From Paenibacillus caseinilyticus (GTDB lineage: Bacteria > Bacillota > Bacilli > Paenibacillales > NBRC-103111), in the NCBI RefSeq assembly GCF_027533645.1, contig NZ_JAQAGY010000017.1, positions 1 to 64,000 on the forward strand: a DNA stretch of 64,000 nucleotides, in the 5' to 3' direction. The translations under genes and the position numbers were made by a program. Shown piece after piece: positions 8,782-18,714 of this stretch. The notes under the pieces are model-generated. The model was not told the DNA's origin, made no database searches, and saw only the letters and a list, made by a program, of their open reading frames with translations. The first letter of the stretch is position 1; each line of letters starts with the position of its first letter.

Positions 8782-9960
8782 GTGTCCAAACCGAAGGTGT
8801 TCGAGAAGCCGACAGGCGTGAAGGACTATCTCCCCGAGGCGGCTGCGAAGCTGCGCAGCATCGAACTGAATGTAATGCAATGTATGGAGCGATGGGGGTA
8901 CCGCGAGATCATCACACCCACGCTGGAATATTACGATACAGTAGGCGTAGCGAGTTCGACGGAGGATAAGAAGCTGTTCAAGCTGCTGGACCGCAACGGA
9001 ACAACGCTGGTGCTGCGCTCAGACATGACGGCACCGATCGCACGGGTGGTCTCTTCCTTGCTGCAGAATGAGGAGTTTCCGATACGACTCTCTTATCAGG
9101 CGAATGTCTTCCGGGCGTTCGAAGCGGAAGCGGGCCGCGATGCGGAATTCTTTCAGACCGGCGTCGAGCTGGTGGGAGATGCCTCCTCCGAGTCGGATGC
9201 GGAGGTCATTGCGCTGGCGGTGGCCTGCCTGCAGGCTGCGGGCGTGAAGGAATTCAAGATCGCCGTGGGCCATGTCGGGTTCTTGAATGGGCTCCTTCAG
9301 GAAACATTGAAGGATCGTACGGAGGCCCAATTGCTGCTGAAAGGATGCCTCTTAAGCCGTGATTATGTAGGGTACCGTGAAGCCCTGCGGGAATTGGAAC
9401 TGTCCGAGACGGTAAAGGGAGAGCTCGAGGGTATTCTTCGCTTGCGCGGCGGCCAGGAAATCTGCCGACAGGCCCGGGAGCTTACGGACGATCCGGTGGC
9501 CCAGCATGCGATCGCTCACTTATGTGAGGTGTGGGATGTGCTGCAGGCGTACGGGGTCAGCGAGCATGTGCTGATCGATTTGACGATGATCGGTGACTTC
9601 TCATATTATACCGGGATGACGTTCGAAGGCTATGCGGCGGACCTTGGGTTCCCCGTGTGCAGCGGAGGAAGATACGATAACCTGCTGACGCAGTTCGGCC
9701 GACCCGCGCCGGCAACCGGGTTCGCGCTGAAGACGAACCGGATTCTTGAAGTGGTCGGACGGGACACCGCTGCCCGGCCGCTGCGGAAAACGCTGGTGCT
9801 CTACACGGCGGGACGCCGGGCGGAGGCCCTGGCCCGTGCGGCGGAGCTGAGGGCGGAAGCAGGGCGGACGGTCGAGACGCGGCTGATGCTTGACGGTTTT
9901 TTTGTGGCGGTGCAGGGACTGCCGTATGACGATGTGCTTGAATTCGTAGGCGAAGGATAG
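8782..9960 (+). CDS. hisZ: ATP phosphoribosyltransferase regulatory subunit
   Basis: A 392-aa HisRS-like protein lacking tRNA-synthetase function. It pairs with short-form HisG to make active, histidine-feedback-controlled ATP-PRTase. Class II synthetase motif 2-like LRSDMTAPIAR is visible, as is the GGRYDNLL segment. The GTG at 8782 gives the standard MSKPKVFEKPTGVKDYLP start and has AGGGTGA 5 nt upstream; extending to 8731 would add 17 atypical residues. It is the first gene of the his operon and is followed 15 bp later by hisG, its partner. Confidence 0.94.
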   Translation: MSKPKVFEKPTGVKDYLPEAAAKLRSIELNVMQCMERWGYREIITPTLEYYDTVGVASSTEDKKLFKLLDRNGTTLVLRSDMTAPIARVVSSLLQNEEFPIRLSYQANVFRAFEAEAGRDAEFFQTGVELVGDASSESDAEVIALAVACLQAAGVKEFKIAVGHVGFLNGLLQETLKDRTEAQLLLKGCLLSRDYVGYREALRELELSETVKGELEGILRLRGGQEICRQARELTDDPVAQHAIAHLCEVWDVLQAYGVSEHVLIDLTMIGDFSYYTGMTFEGYAADLGFPVCSGGRYDNLLTQFGRPAPATGFALKTNRILEVVGRDTAARPLRKTLVLYTAGRRAEALARAAELRAEAGRTVETRLMLDGFFVAVQGLPYDDVLEFVGEG

Positions 9961-9975
9961 GAGGGAATCCAAGCG

Positions 9976-10623
9976 ATGCAGGAATTATTGAAGGTAGCGA
10001 TGCCCAAAGGCAGAATCTATAAACAGGCTTCAAAGCTGTTCCGGGAGGCGGGACTTGCGATTCCGGACGATACGGACGATTCGCGGAAGCTGATCATCCA
10101 GGTGCCTGAAGCGGGAATGGAGTTCATCATGGCGAAGCCAGTGGATGTACCCACCTATGTGGAGTACGGCGTCGCGGATATTGGCGTCGTCGGCAAGGAT
10201 GTTCTCATGGAAGAAAACCGTGACGTCTACGAACTCCTGGACCTCGGCATCGCCCGCTGCCGCATGTCGGTCATTGCGCTGCCGGACTGGCAGCCGGTGA
10301 TCAACCCGCGGGTGGCTACAAAATATCCGAATGTCGCCTCGCAGTACTTCCGCGAGCAGGGGCAGCAGGTGGAGGTCATCAAGCTCAACGGTTCGATCGA
10401 ACTGGCGCCGATGATCGGTCTCGCGGACCGGATCGTCGATATGGTGGAGACAGGGAGTACGATCCGCGAGAACGGATTGAAGGAATACGAGCAGATCTTC
10501 TCGATCACCTCCCGCCTGATCGCCAACCGGGTAAGCTACCGGATGAAGAACAACGCGATTCAGGCGCTGTGCGACCGGCTGCAGCCGATTATCTCGGCTG
10601 CGATGGCAGAGGCTGGGAAGTAG
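9976..10623 (+). CDS. hisG: ATP phosphoribosyltransferase catalytic subunit (short form)
   Basis: A 215-aa short-form HisG that condenses ATP and PRPP in the committing step of histidine synthesis. Short HisG lacks the C-terminal regulatory domain and needs HisZ, encoded immediately upstream. The start [11 protein letters not shown] and the PRPP-site stretch [14 protein letters not shown] are characteristic. AGGAGGGA precedes the ATG. The gap to hisD is 97 bp. Confidence 0.96.
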   Translation: MQELLKVAMPKGRIYKQASKLFREAGLAIPDDTDDSRKLIIQVPEAGMEFIMAKPVDVPTYVEYGVADIGVVGKDVLMEENRDVYELLDLGIARCRMSVIALPDWQPVINPRVATKYPNVASQYFREQGQQVEVIKLNGSIELAPMIGLADRIVDMVETGSTIRENGLKEYEQIFSITSRLIANRVSYRMKNNAIQALCDRLQPIISAAMAEAGK

Positions 10624-10720
10624 AAGCGTAGAGGCTCTCGGAGAAGACCGCTGGAGGCGGGGCCCATTCGGAGAAGCGAATGGCTTATATATAAAGGAAT
10701 ATGGGGGAGGAGGCTCTACC

Positions 10721-12013
10721 GTGAAAGTGATGCCGGCATCGGAGTTTAGTCTGAAGCGGGAGGTCGAATACGGATCTCCCGAGCAAAATGAAGCCGTACG
10801 GCGCATTATCGAAGAAGTGCGCCAAGACGGGGATACGGCGCTTCGAAAGTTCGCGGAGCAGTTCGATGGGGTGCGCGTAGATGAACTGCGTGTCAGCGCT
10901 GAGGAAATCCAGGAAGCGTATAACCACGTGGATGAAGGGTTCCTCGCCGCGATCCGCGAGGCGGCGGCGAACGTGCGCCGGTTCCACGAGAAGCAGATGC
11001 GCACGTCATGGATGGATCTGCAGGCCGACGGAAGCATCCTCGGCCAGGTGCTCCGTCCGTTGCGGCGGGTCGGTCTGTATGTACCGGGCGGCAAGGCGGC
11101 CTATCCGTCGTCCGTGCTCATGAACGCCATCCCGGCCCAAGTGGCTGGTGTGCCGGAGATCGTGATGGTGACCCCGCCGGCGACAGCGGGCGTGGCAGGG
11201 ATCGATCCGCATATCCTGGTCGCGGCAGCGGAGGCCGGGGTGAAGGAAATTTACCGCGTCGGCGGCGCGCAGGCTGTAGCGGCACTCGCTTACGGCACGA
11301 CATCGATTCCGCCGGCCGACAAGATCGTCGGGCCGGGCAATATCTATGTCGCGCTGGCCAAGCGCTATGTGTTCGGCGCGGTAGACATCGACTCCATCGC
11401 CGGTCCTAGCGAGATCGTCGTGCTGGCTGACGGCAGCGCGGACCCGGCTTATGTGGCAGCCGACCTGCTCTCTCAGGCGGAGCATGACGAGATGGCTTCG
11501 GCGATTCTCATCACGCCATCGGAAGAGCTGGCGAATGCGGTTCGTGCCGAAGTGGAGCTCCAGCTCCAGGCGCTTCCGCGTCGGGACATCGCCGCGCAGT
11601 CCATTCGCGACTACGGCGCGATTCTGACGGTCGACTCGCTTGAGGAGGGGGTGGATGCGGTGAACCGGCTCGCGCCGGAGCATCTCGAGATTCTGGTGGC
11701 CGATCCGTTCCAATACCTCAGCCGTATCGAGAATGCGGGGGCGGTCTTCCTCGGCCCGTACAGCTCGGAGCCGGTGGGCGATTATTTTGCGGGACCGAAC
11801 CACGTGCTGCCGACTAACGGTACGGCGCGGTTCTCGTCGCCGCTGAATGTAGATGATTTTCTTAAAAAATCGAGCGTGATCTACTACAGCAAGGAAGCCC
11901 TGCTGCGCGACGGGGAGAAGATCATGACCCTGGCTCGCCACGAAGGGCTGGAAGCTCACGCGCGTGCGATTGAAATCCGGTTGGAGAAGGAAGGGAACCG
12001 TCATGGCAAGTGA
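10721..12013 (+). CDS. hisD: Histidinol dehydrogenase
   Basis: A 430-aa NAD-dependent, zinc-binding enzyme that oxidises L-histidinol to L-histidine in the last two steps of the pathway. The family stretch LYVPGGKAAYPSSVLM, the QAVAALAYGT region, the SEIVV loop and APEHLEI (with the catalytic Glu-His pair) are all present. Start is GTG 10721 behind GGGGGAGGAGG. The length is normal, and the 3' end overlaps hisB by 11 bp. Confidence 0.96.
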   Translation: MKVMPASEFSLKREVEYGSPEQNEAVRRIIEEVRQDGDTALRKFAEQFDGVRVDELRVSAEEIQEAYNHVDEGFLAAIREAAANVRRFHEKQMRTSWMDLQADGSILGQVLRPLRRVGLYVPGGKAAYPSSVLMNAIPAQVAGVPEIVMVTPPATAGVAGIDPHILVAAAEAGVKEIYRVGGAQAVAALAYGTTSIPPADKIVGPGNIYVALAKRYVFGAVDIDSIAGPSEIVVLADGSADPAYVAADLLSQAEHDEMASAILITPSEELANAVRAEVELQLQALPRRDIAAQSIRDYGAILTVDSLEEGVDAVNRLAPEHLEILVADPFQYLSRIENAGAVFLGPYSSEPVGDYFAGPNHVLPTNGTARFSSPLNVDDFLKKSSVIYYSKEALLRDGEKIMTLARHEGLEAHARAIEIRLEKEGNRHGK

Positions 12014-12614
12014 AGAGAAGCTGCAGGCAGGACGCCGTTCGGAAGTGGAGCGGAAGACCAATGAGACGGATATTCGTCTCGCATTCGGAGTAGACGGAAC
12101 CGGTGTGTCGGAGATCGAAACGGACGTGCCGTTCCTCAATCATATGCTCGACCTGTTCACCAAGCACGGGCAGTTCGACCTGCGTGTGGACGCCAAGGGC
12201 GATGTGGATATCGACGATCATCATACGGTCGAGGATATCGGTATCTGTCTCGGACAGACGCTCCGCGAAGCATTGGGCGACAAACGCGGTATCAAGCGCT
12301 ATGCGAGCGTGTTCGTACCTATGGACGAAGCGCTGGCACAGGTCGTGATCGACGTGAGCAACCGGCCGCACTTCGAATACCGGGCGCAGTATCCGTCGCA
12401 GACGGTGGGCAGCTTCCAGGTCGAGCTCGTGCACGAATTCCTGTGGAAGCTGGCGCTGGAGGCACGCATCACGCTCCACGTGATCGTCCACTACGGCCAG
12501 AACACGCACCATATGATCGAAGCGGTGTTCAAGGCGCTCGGCCGGGCCTTGGACGAAGCGACCAGCATTGATCCCCGCGTCCAAGGCGTGCCGTCGACGA
12601 AAGGGGTTCTGTAA
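12003..12614 (+). CDS. hisB: Imidazoleglycerol-phosphate dehydratase
   Basis: A 203-aa monofunctional HisB that dehydrates imidazole-glycerol phosphate to imidazole-acetol phosphate. Metal-binding histidine clusters are visible: FLNHMLDLFTKHG, DDHHTVEDIGICLG and HVIVHYGQNTHHMIEA. The start ATG 12003 has AAGGAAGGGA upstream and overlaps hisD. No histidinol-phosphatase domain is fused; that job falls to hisJ at 14901. Confidence 0.96.
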   Translation: MASEEKLQAGRRSEVERKTNETDIRLAFGVDGTGVSEIETDVPFLNHMLDLFTKHGQFDLRVDAKGDVDIDDHHTVEDIGICLGQTLREALGDKRGIKRYASVFVPMDEALAQVVIDVSNRPHFEYRAQYPSQTVGSFQVELVHEFLWKLALEARITLHVIVHYGQNTHHMIEAVFKALGRALDEATSIDPRVQGVPSTKGVL

Positions 12615-12617
12615 GCC

Positions 12618-13235
12618 ATGATCGCGATCATCGACTACGGCGTAGGCAACCTGCACAGCGTCCGTTCGGCGGTGGAGCGTCTGGGTTATGAGGCGCTGGT
12701 TACTTCGGACGAAGCGGAGATCCTGGGGGCTGCCGGAGCGATTCTGCCCGGCGTAGGCGCCTTCGGGGACGCGATGGCGCATCTGCGCGAAGCGAAGCTG
12801 GCGGATACCGTGCGGAAGACTGCTGACAGCGGGAAGCCGCTGCTAGGCATCTGTCTCGGCATGCAGCTGTTGTTCTCGCGCAGCGAAGAGCACGGCGAGC
12901 ATGAGGGCCTCGGTCTGCTGCCGGGCGAGGTGGTCCGCTTCCGCGGCGACTATAAGGTGCCGCATATGGGCTGGAACAAGCTCGACTATAAGCAGGAGAG
13001 CCCGCTGCTGCAGGGGCTGCCGGAGGGGCACGTTTACTTCGTGCACTCCTATCACGTGAAGCCGTCGGAGCCGTCGGATCTGCTGGCGACAACGGACTAT
13101 TATCAGGATGTGACGGCCATCGTCGCCCGCGGCAATGTGTACGGCATGCAGTTTCATCCCGAGAAAAGCGGCAGCGTAGGCATGGGGCTGCTTGGTAACT
13201 TCCTTGCGCTGTGCGAAGGACGTAAGGGAGCCTAG
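12618..13235 (+). CDS. hisH: Imidazole glycerol phosphate synthase, glutaminase subunit
   Basis: A 205-aa class I glutamine amidotransferase that feeds ammonia to HisF. The catalytic Cys is in [11 protein letters not shown], and the His-Glu pair is in MQFHPEKS. The start ATG 12618 lies 3 bp after the hisB stop. In related operons hisA comes next; here it is missing and 175 bp separate hisH from hisF. Confidence 0.96.
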   Translation: MIAIIDYGVGNLHSVRSAVERLGYEALVTSDEAEILGAAGAILPGVGAFGDAMAHLREAKLADTVRKTADSGKPLLGICLGMQLLFSRSEEHGEHEGLGLLPGEVVRFRGDYKVPHMGWNKLDYKQESPLLQGLPEGHVYFVHSYHVKPSEPSDLLATTDYYQDVTAIVARGNVYGMQFHPEKSGSVGMGLLGNFLALCEGRKGA

Positions 13236-13410
13236 CTGGCCTGGAGCGGGCTGCAGCAGCTGGCGAGGGCCCCCGTGTACGGCGGCACCGCTGAGGACTT
13301 CGATGCCGAATTCGCGCTTGGACGCGTTGTTCGCAGGGGTGCCGGAACAAGAGGCTTACTTCACGGTGGCTCAGCCCAAATCGGGCAGTAAACGGAAAGG
13401 GGCGCAGGGT
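13236..13410 (+). other. 175-bp hisH-hisF spacer where hisA is expected
   Basis: Typical Firmicute operons read hisB-hisH-hisA-hisF. This spacer has no recognisable HisA motif in any forward frame. One frame stays open for some 45 codons after the hisH stop, but it resembles nothing I know. It holds the hisF Shine-Dalgarno AAAGGGG. It may be a deletion scar. Confidence 0.5.
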
Positions 13411-14169
13411 ATGCTGGCCAAACGGATTATTCCCTGCCTGGACGTGAAGGACGGGCGGGTCGTCAAGGGAGTCAACTTCGTCAATCTGCGGGATGCCGGG
13501 GATCCGGTGGAGCTCGCAGCGATCTACGATAAGGAAGGGGCCGACGAGCTCGTCTTCCTCGATATCTCGGCCTCGCACGAAGGACGCGCCACCATGGCCG
13601 AGGTCGTGCAGCAGACGGCGGAGCAGGTTACGATTCCCTTCACCGTAGGCGGCGGCATTGGCTCCGTCGACGACATGAAGCGAATGCTTCGTGCGGGTGC
13701 GGACAAGATCGGCATCAATACCGCGGCACTGCGGAATCCGCAGCTGATCTCCGACGGTGCGCGGCGGTTCGGATCACAGTGCATTGTCGTGGCTGTGGAC
13801 GCCCGCTTCAACCCCGAGTGGGGCGAGTGGGAAGTGTTCACGCACGGCGGCCGTAATGCGACGGGCATCCGTGCGCTGGAATGGGTGAAACGGGCCGAGA
13901 CGCTCGGCGCGGGCGAGCTTCTGCTGACGAGCATGGATGCGGACGGCACGAAGGACGGATTCGACATCAAGCTGACGCGTGCGGTGTCTGAGCTCGTCAG
14001 CATTCCCGTGATCGCCTCCGGCGGGGCAGGGCGCAAGGAGCATTTTGCCGACGTCTTCGAGCAGGGCAAAGCAGATGCGGGACTAGCCGCGACGATTTTT
14101 CACTATAAAGAAATGACGATCGAAGAGGTCAAAGACGACCTCCGCAGCAAAGGAGTCGAAGTCCGGTGA
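13411..14169 (+). CDS. hisF: Imidazole glycerol phosphate synthase, cyclase subunit
   Basis: A 252-aa TIM barrel that closes the imidazole ring using ammonia from HisH. Catalytic Asp11 lies in [16 protein letters not shown], and the second Asp (family D130) in VVAVDARFN. The phosphate-binding stretches VGGGIG and SGGAG are present. ATG 13411 is chosen from homology and the upstream AAAGGGG; the frame stays open further upstream but encodes unrelated sequence. It is clearly HisF, not the paralogous HisA. The stop overlaps the hisI start. Confidence 0.96.
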   Translation: MLAKRIIPCLDVKDGRVVKGVNFVNLRDAGDPVELAAIYDKEGADELVFLDISASHEGRATMAEVVQQTAEQVTIPFTVGGGIGSVDDMKRMLRAGADKIGINTAALRNPQLISDGARRFGSQCIVVAVDARFNPEWGEWEVFTHGGRNATGIRALEWVKRAETLGAGELLLTSMDADGTKDGFDIKLTRAVSELVSIPVIASGGAGRKEHFADVFEQGKADAGLAATIFHYKEMTIEEVKDDLRSKGVEVR

Positions 14170-14888
14170 GTGAAGTGCAGAGTGCGGTAGAGAGCATGGA
14201 GGCGCTGCAGGCAGCGGTAAAGTGGGATGCGCACGGCCTGGTGCCGGCCATCGTGCAGGATGCGCTGAGCAAGGAAGTGCTGATGATGGCCTATATGAAC
14301 GAGGAGTCACTGAAGCTGACTCTGGAATCGGGCGAAACCTGGTTCTGGAGCCGCTCGCGTCAGGAGCTGTGGCACAAGGGAGCAACATCGGGGCATACCC
14401 AGCAGGTAAAATCGCTGCGGTACGACTGCGACGGGGACACGCTGCTTGTGCTGGTGGAGCAGAAGGGTCCTGCCTGCCACACGGGCAAGTACAGCTGTTT
14501 CTTCCATGAAGTGAAGCTGGGGACGCTGGCGGGAACGGAATCTGACGCTTCGGCGGGGAGCGCTTCGGAAGGCGAAGACCGCTTCGCCATGCTTGCGAAA
14601 GTCGAGGCGGTCATTGCCCAGCGGGATGCGGAGCGTCCGGAAGGCGCATATACGACGTACTTGTTCGAGAAGGGGATCGATAAGATCCTGAAAAAGATCG
14701 GCGAGGAAGCCGGGGAAGTCATCATCGCGGCAAAGAACCAGGACAACGAGGAGCTCCGGTATGAAGCGACCGACCTGCTCTTCCACCTGATGGTGCTGCT
14801 GCGTGAACGCAAGCTGCCGCTCGACGACCTCATGTTCGAACTCGGTCGGCGGTACAATAAGCCAAAATCCGAATATACGCTGGAATAG
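14166..14888 (+). CDS. hisI: Bifunctional phosphoribosyl-AMP cyclohydrolase / phosphoribosyl-ATP pyrophosphatase
   Basis: A 240-aa HisIE fusion doing steps 2 and 3 of histidine synthesis. The HisI half (about 15-125) has [19 protein letters not shown] and the zinc-binding YDCDGD...GPACHTG cysteines. The HisE half (about 140-235) has the KIGEEAGEV motif of MazG-like pyrophosphohydrolases. GTG 14166 overlaps the hisF stop (GTGA). Confidence 0.95.
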   Translation: MSEVQSAVESMEALQAAVKWDAHGLVPAIVQDALSKEVLMMAYMNEESLKLTLESGETWFWSRSRQELWHKGATSGHTQQVKSLRYDCDGDTLLVLVEQKGPACHTGKYSCFFHEVKLGTLAGTESDASAGSASEGEDRFAMLAKVEAVIAQRDAERPEGAYTTYLFEKGIDKILKKIGEEAGEVIIAAKNQDNEELRYEATDLLFHLMVLLRERKLPLDDLMFELGRRYNKPKSEYTLE

Positions 14889-14900
14889 GGGAGAAGCTAA

Positions 14901-15716
14901 ATGCGCATTGATTACCACACGCACCATGTGCGCTGCGGGCATGCGTCGGGCGAACTCGAGGAATACGTAGTGAAGGGCATCGAGATCGGACTGACCCAGC
15001 TGGGCTTGTCCGATCACATGCCCTTGCTTCACGTAGATCCCAAGACCTATCTGCCCGGCATGGCCATGCCGATGGAGGAACTGCCGCAATACGTGGAGGA
15101 GGCGTTCCGTCTCCGGGAGAAGTACAAGGATCAGATCGATATCCGCGTCGGCCTGGAGGGCGATTACATAGAGGGCTGGGAGAAGCAGATTGAAGAGATC
15201 ATCCGTGCCTATCCATGGGATTACGTCATCGGGTCAGTCCATTTTCTCGGGGAATGGGATATCACCGATCACCGCCAGACGGACGGGTGGCAGGACCGGG
15301 ATGCATACGCTGTATACGAGCAGTACTACGATGCCGTCATCAAGGCCTGCCGGACAGGCTTGTACGACTACATAGGGCATATCGACGTCATCAAGCGATT
15401 CGGCTTCAAGCCGGACCGCAGTACCGAGCATCTGGAGCGCATGGCGCTGGACGCCGTGAAGGAAGCCGATATGGCGATCGAGCTTAATGCCTCGGGGCTG
15501 CGGATGCCGGCTCAAGAGATGTTCCCGAGTCGCCGTATGCTGGAATATGCTCTGCAGCTTGGTATTCCGGTCACACTAGGCTCCGATGCGCACCAGCCGG
15601 AGCGGCTTGGCCAGTATTTGGAAGAGGCTTCAGCCCTGTTGATTGACGTGGGTTTTACCGATTTAGCCACATTTAAAGTCAGGAACCGACAAAAGGTGCC
15701 TATTGGATTCGCGTGA
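14901..15716 (+). CDS. hisJ: Histidinol-phosphatase, PHP family
   Basis: A 271-aa PHP-domain phosphatase that converts histidinol phosphate to histidinol. Metal-binding motifs are DYHTHHVRCGH at 4-14, the SDHMP region, GSVHFL, and TLGSDAHQPE near the end. It lies 12 bp after hisI with GGGGAGAAG as ribosome-binding site, so it is part of the his operon. Being monofunctional and of the PHP type, it complements the phosphatase-free hisB. Confidence 0.92.
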   Translation: MRIDYHTHHVRCGHASGELEEYVVKGIEIGLTQLGLSDHMPLLHVDPKTYLPGMAMPMEELPQYVEEAFRLREKYKDQIDIRVGLEGDYIEGWEKQIEEIIRAYPWDYVIGSVHFLGEWDITDHRQTDGWQDRDAYAVYEQYYDAVIKACRTGLYDYIGHIDVIKRFGFKPDRSTEHLERMALDAVKEADMAIELNASGLRMPAQEMFPSRRMLEYALQLGIPVTLGSDAHQPERLGQYLEEASALLIDVGFTDLATFKVRNRQKVPIGFA

Positions 15717-15729
15717 TTTCATGTATAAT
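15702..15729 (+). promoter_or_regulatory. Putative promoter of prs paralogue
   Basis: A perfect TATAAT at 15724-15729 lies 16 bp after a weak ATTGGA at 15702-15707. It overlaps the end of hisJ and gives a leader of about 100 nt. Confidence 0.55.
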
Positions 15730-15836
15730 GAGGGAGCAACGAATTCCTTGATATGATTCTCAGGTCGACCGATACAGGCGCTAAGGCGCCGGAAGTCAGA
15801 TGATCCACGGAACACAAGCAGAATGCGGAGGTAACC

Positions 15837-16787
15837 ATGTACAGCGACAAAATGAAGATTTTCTCGGGTTCGTCCAACCCGAAATTGGCAGAGCAGATCT
15901 GTAAAGAGTTGGAAGTACCGCTCGGCCAGATCAAGCTTTCCCGTTTCAAAAGCGGGGAAATTTATTGTCTCTACGAAGAAAGCATCCGGAACTGCGACGT
16001 GTTCTTGGTGCAAACGTTCTCCCACTCCATCAACGAGAATTTCATGGAATTGCTCGTGATGATGGACGCCGCCAAACGGGCTTCGGCGAGAACGATCAAC
16101 CTTGTCGTTCCATACTATGGTTATTCCCGCCAAGAGCGCAAAGCCGCGCCCCGGGAGCCGATCTCGGCAAAACTGGTGGCTGACCTGCTGACTACGGCAG
16201 GTGCGGACCGCGTCATTACGATCGATCTGCATGCACCGGCGATTCAAGGCTTTTTCGATATCCCTGTGGACCATCTGACCGCGCTGGATCTCATCAGCGA
16301 TTATATGAAGAAACTCAATGTGCCTAATCCGATCATCGTCTCTCCGGATGCCGGACGGGCCACGACGGCCGAGAAGATGGCCAATATTCTCGATGCGCCT
16401 TTCGCTATGATGATCAAGAAGCGCCCTGCACATAACGAGGCCGTGATCACTCACGTCATCGGGGATGTGGCCGGCATGACGCCGATCATTATCGAAGACC
16501 TCATCGATACGGGAACGACGATCGTCAATGTAGTCGAGGGTCTCAAAGAGCGCGGTGCGCATGACGCTTATGTCTGTGCGACACACCCGGTCTTCTCCGG
16601 CCCGGCTCTGCAGCGTCTCGATCACCCGAACATCAAAGAGGTCGTCATTACGGACTCTATCGCGATTCCGGACGACCATTCGGCCCGGTTCCGGGTGCTC
16701 TCGGTTTCCCATCTGCTTGCCGATGCGATCAACATCATCATGTCCGGCGGCTCGCTCAGCTCCCTGTTCAAATACGGCGGAGTGTAG
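15837..16787 (+). CDS. prs: Ribose-phosphate pyrophosphokinase (PRPP synthetase) paralogue
   Basis: A 316-aa class I PRPP synthetase, which transfers pyrophosphate from ATP to ribose 5-phosphate. Family motifs include KIFSGSSNP, the flexible-loop SRQERK, DLHAPAIQGFFDIPVD, and VSPDAGR. The PRPP-site motif reads EDLIDTGTTI rather than the usual DDxIDTAGT. It is therefore probably a divergent second Prs, the housekeeping copy normally lying beside glmU. Placed after the his genes, it could supply PRPP to HisG. It has its own promoter and terminator. Confidence 0.88.
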   Translation: MYSDKMKIFSGSSNPKLAEQICKELEVPLGQIKLSRFKSGEIYCLYEESIRNCDVFLVQTFSHSINENFMELLVMMDAAKRASARTINLVVPYYGYSRQERKAAPREPISAKLVADLLTTAGADRVITIDLHAPAIQGFFDIPVDHLTALDLISDYMKKLNVPNPIIVSPDAGRATTAEKMANILDAPFAMMIKKRPAHNEAVITHVIGDVAGMTPIIIEDLIDTGTTIVNVVEGLKERGAHDAYVCATHPVFSGPALQRLDHPNIKEVVITDSIAIPDDHSARFRVLSVSHLLADAINIIMSGGSLSSLFKYGGV

Positions 16788-16812
16788 CCTTTCATAAGAT
16801 TTCCACACGACT

Positions 16813-16850
16813 CCGGCCCTCAGAACCTTATGGTTTTGGGCCGGTTTGTG
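16813..16850 (+). terminator. Intrinsic terminator after prs
   Basis: The hairpin CCGGCCC...GGGCCGG, with an inner AACC/GGTT stem, is followed by TTTGTGTT. Confidence 0.7.
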
Positions 16851-16959
16851 TTATGATGGGAGGAACTACGAATATCCGGACATGTAGAGACCACCCATCT
16901 GCCGCATCGCAGCCGATGATCTCTCGACCATACCGGACGGACACGGAGGTGCCTTACTT

Positions 16960-18714
16960 ATGGAGAAGAAAAAACGTGCGATGCCCCAAACCCACACCAA
17001 GGTCGTACCGATGAAAATGGACGCCACGTTCTTTTTCGAAAAAGCCGTTCAGTCGATGGACCGTTATCATTATGATAAGGCATTGAAATACTTTCGTCGT
17101 GCCGCCGAGTACGAGCCCGAGAACGCGGTAAATCACTGCAATCTGGCAGGATTGCTCTCCGAAATGGGGAACTACGAGGAGTCGAACCGCATTCTGCAGC
17201 ATGTGCTCGACCAGATCGACCCGGCTATGACGGAATGCTACTTCTACATGGCGAACAACTTTGCGAATATGGAGAACTACGAATCTGCAGAGAAGGCGAT
17301 TGTCCACTATCTCGAGAATGATCCGACGGGACAGTTCCTGGAGGAATCGGAAGAGATGATGGAACTGCTCAATTTTGAACTGGAGCGGCCGGCGAAGCTG
17401 TCGACGATCAAGAGCCGCGAGGGCATGTTCGAGCATGACCGCGCCCGCGCGCTGCTCGAAGAAGGCAAATTCTCGGAAGCCGTGCGTATTCTGGAGAATA
17501 TCGTCCAGAACCATTCGGACTTTATGGCGGCGCGCAACAACCTGGCGCTGGCTTACTATTATATGGGTCACTTCGACAAATCGGTCGATATGATCAAACA
17601 GGTGCTGGAGCTCGAGCCCGGCAATCTGCATGCCCTCTGCAATCTGGCGATTTTCTATCAGCACTTTGGCGACAAAGTATCGCTCGGCGAGCTGCTCGAG
17701 GTGCTGCGGAAGACGTACCCGTTCCATCAGGACCATGTGTTCAAGCTGGCGACGACCATGGGTATTCTGAGCGAGCACGACAAGGCTTACAAGCTGTTCA
17801 AGCGTCTGCTCAAAACCGGCGAGGCGGGACTAGATCCCTGCCTGTTCCATTATACGGCAGTGGCGGCGTACAACACGGGCCGCTACGAGGAAGCGGAGCG
17901 GCAGTGGCGCCAGGCCGAGAAATTCGATTCCTCCTCCGAGATCCCGAAGTTTTACCTGAATCTGCTCAAGCAGCATAAGCAGGAGAAGGTGAAGCCGAAC
18001 GTCAGCTATCATTATCACCTGCCGTTCGAGGAGCAGTTCCGGGGCATTGAACGCGGAGAGAATGGCATGCCCGACCATCTCAAGCGCGACCCGCTCGTCC
18101 GTTCGTCCTTTTTCTGGGCGCTGCGGCACGGGGACGGCGATACCAAGCTGCAGGTTATTCAGGCCTTTGCCCTGATCGGCGACGATGAGGTGAGGGACGC
18201 GCTGACGCAGTTTATCTTGGAGCCGGGCGAAGACGACTACCTCAAGAAGGTTGCGATCTTCGTTCTGCGCAGCATGGGGGTAAGGGATCCGCTGAGCGCT
18301 GTACTGGAAGGCCGGGAGACGATCGTCGCCCCCTCTCCCTTTGCCCCGAATCTGCCGGTCTGGGAACACAAATGGCAGGGCATTATGGAGCTTGCGATGC
18401 GTCAGATGGCACGCCGGTATGATACAGTTCAGCAGTACGATTTGCAGACACTCTGGGTAGAATACTTAACAAGGGTATTCCCGCATGTGCCGAAGATGGC
18501 GAAGCCTGAGGGCTGGGCCGCGGCGCTTGAATATTTGACGGCCAAGATGCACCGCCGCCCCATCACCTATGGGGATGCCGCCGCCAGATACGGGGTATCC
18601 ATTGCGACGGTCAGCAAGAATGCGAAGCTCATCGACGAGGCCTGCGGCCTTCGGGAGAAGATGGCCGCGATCTTCAGCAAGTTCGCCGAACTGGATTCCA
18701 GCCATGAATCATAG
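16960..18714 (+). CDS. TPR-repeat protein (YvcD-like)
   Basis: A 584-aa soluble protein with no signal peptide. From about residue 24 it shows consecutive tetratricopeptide repeats, e.g. YHYDKALKYFRRAAEYEPEN and a second group around 160-330, indicating a protein-interaction scaffold. The last ~80 residues include a segment (ITYGDAAARYGVSIATVSKN) that resembles a helix-turn-helix. B. subtilis has the TPR gene yvcD next to trxB, as here. The cellular role is unknown. GGAGG precedes the ATG. Confidence 0.8.
   Translation: MEKKKRAMPQTHTKVVPMKMDATFFFEKAVQSMDRYHYDKALKYFRRAAEYEPENAVNHCNLAGLLSEMGNYEESNRILQHVLDQIDPAMTECYFYMANNFANMENYESAEKAIVHYLENDPTGQFLEESEEMMELLNFELERPAKLSTIKSREGMFEHDRARALLEEGKFSEAVRILENIVQNHSDFMAARNNLALAYYYMGHFDKSVDMIKQVLELEPGNLHALCNLAIFYQHFGDKVSLGELLEVLRKTYPFHQDHVFKLATTMGILSEHDKAYKLFKRLLKTGEAGLDPCLFHYTAVAAYNTGRYEEAERQWRQAEKFDSSSEIPKFYLNLLKQHKQEKVKPNVSYHYHLPFEEQFRGIERGENGMPDHLKRDPLVRSSFFWALRHGDGDTKLQVIQAFALIGDDEVRDALTQFILEPGEDDYLKKVAIFVLRSMGVRDPLSAVLEGRETIVAPSPFAPNLPVWEHKWQGIMELAMRQMARRYDTVQQYDLQTLWVEYLTRVFPHVPKMAKPEGWAAALEYLTAKMHRRPITYGDAAARYGVSIATVSKNAKLIDEACGLREKMAAIFSKFAELDSSHES

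Noticed and set aside
13192-13410. N-terminal extension of HisF covering the hisA gap
   Set aside because: The frame is open, but the encoded residues do not resemble HisA or HisF. ATG 13411 has a good ribosome-binding site and the conserved family start.
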